A DNA stretch of 13,245 bases, from positions 1-13,245 of the forward strand of contig LWDM01000062.1 of assembly GCA_002083525.1 (NCBI GenBank), in the 5' to 3' direction. This stretch comes from Proteobacteria bacterium SG_bin9 (GTDB lineage: Bacteria > Pseudomonadota > Alphaproteobacteria > Rhizobiales > Xanthobacteraceae). The number at the start of each line of letters is the position of its first letter. The stretch's first letter is position 1. The notes under the pieces were generated by a model. That model did not search any database, was not told where the DNA came from, and saw only the letters and a program-made list of their open reading frames with translations. Below are positions 12,767-13,245 of this stretch, piece by piece. A program made the translations under genes and the position numbers.

Positions 12767-13245
12767 ATGAGCAAGACCACCTACACCATGTTTGTCGGCG
12801 GCGTCGCCGGCACCGAGGAGATTGTCGCGCAAGGCGTGACGCTGCCCCGCGCGCTGGTGCTCGCGCTGGAGCACGGCGGCCGCGGCAGGGCGACCATCGT
12901 CCACAGCGACATCGGACCGCTGCGCTACTTCGCGATCGGGCGGCGCCCGGCGGGCGGAAGCGAGTTCGAATACGCCGCGTACACCGTCGTGGAACGGTCG
13001 GACAGTCACGGCTCCGACGCGGATCGGGCGTTCGATGCGTTCGAAAAGATCCTGCTGAATGATCCCCACGAGTTCTGGAGCGGACGCGTCGTGCCCGACA
13101 AGGAATATGCGCGCCGCCATTACGAGGAGAGAGACGTGACCGAGACGACGAGACTGACGACGTTCCTGCCAGGCTTCGGCGGGTTCCACGGCACCCAGTG
13201 GTCGAATCTGTTCCCTTTCTCCCTGGAGCAGTGCGCGGAGCGCTT
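12767..13245 (+). CDS. Unknown island protein, partial (open at window edge)
   Basis: The ORF starts at the ATG at 12767, with AAAGGA six bases upstream and only 11 nt after the integrase stop, so it is probably in the same transcript. The visible 159 residues begin MSKTTYTMFVGGVAGTEEIV and contain RALVLALEHGGRGRATIVHS, then an acidic helix-like part (DADRAFDAFEKILLNDPHEF) and YARRHYEERD. The frame has no stop before the window ends. No known domain or signal peptide is recognised. In-frame GTG 13136, preceded by AGGAG with a six-base spacer, could start a second, shorter product MTETTRLTTFLPGFGGFHGT (if GTG is read as Met). Function unknown; island cargo by position. Confidence 0.7.
   Translation, partial: MSKTTYTMFVGGVAGTEEIVAQGVTLPRALVLALEHGGRGRATIVHSDIGPLRYFAIGRRPAGGSEFEYAAYTVVERSDSHGSDADRAFDAFEKILLNDPHEFWSGRVVPDKEYARRHYEERDVTETTRLTTFLPGFGGFHGTQWSNLFPFSLEQCAER

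Larger units (their letters stand above)
11347..13245 (+). mobile_element. Left end of an integrative element at tRNA-Ser
   Basis: The order tRNA-Ser(CGA), short gap, tyrosine integrase, then an unrecognised small ORF immediately coupled to the integrase is the standard left end of a genomic island or integrative element in alphaproteobacteria. The left boundary is set just after the tRNA CCA; the right boundary is beyond the window. Cargo cannot be judged from the part visible here. Confidence 0.7.

Noticed and set aside
1..13245. CRISPR array or insertion sequence
   Set aside because: No regularly spaced direct repeats and no transposase were seen; the only mobility gene is the tyrosine integrase.

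Overview
The window looks like chromosomal DNA of an alphaproteobacterium of the Bradyrhizobium/Rhodopseudomonas/Afipia group (Nitrobacteraceae). The evidence is the high GC content, the form of L27 and L21 (L21 with a long Lys/Ala-rich tail), the rplU-rpmA-GNAT-EamA-obgE neighbourhood, and proteins typical of that family: secreted caspase-like proteins and a DUF6538-type integrase. The genus is an inference; no search was run.

Left part (1-6990). A minus-strand housekeeping block holds rplU and rpmA (driven by a strong sigma70-like promoter at 6963-6936 and ended by a terminator at 5737-5706), then a GNAT acetyltransferase, and at the window edge the start of obgE. Three plus-strand genes lie between the GNAT gene and obgE: two tandem EamA/DMT transporters and a large exported protein with a caspase domain, a triplicated proline-rich linker and a WD40-like propeller. 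The one gene-free stretch of about 300 bases (6711-7019) is the rplU promoter/leader region. It carries a palindromic intergenic repeat, the promoter and a perfect-stem terminator.

Middle part (7020-11078). A small minus-strand ORF of unknown function is followed on the plus strand by a ROK-type sugar-kinase-like protein. Its two halves are in reversed order: the usual C-terminal ROK half comes first and the DIGGT ATP-binding half second. This looks like a circular permutation and is the most unusual thing in the window. Next is a two-gene operon: a small secreted protein of unknown function, and a second exported caspase-family protein with a long coiled coil, a peptidoglycan-binding-like segment and a Cys-rich tail. 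Both caspase-like proteins keep the His/Cys catalytic dyad and have clear signal peptides, so they probably act outside the cytoplasm.

Right part (11188-13245). A complete tRNA-Ser(CGA) gene with encoded CCA is followed by a short terminator-like hairpin. A tyrosine recombinase gene begins 104 nt after the tRNA and points away from it. This is the usual layout of the left end of an integrative element inserted at the 3' end of a tRNA gene. The element continues past the window with an ORF that has no recognisable function; an in-frame GTG with its own strong ribosome-binding site lies inside that ORF.
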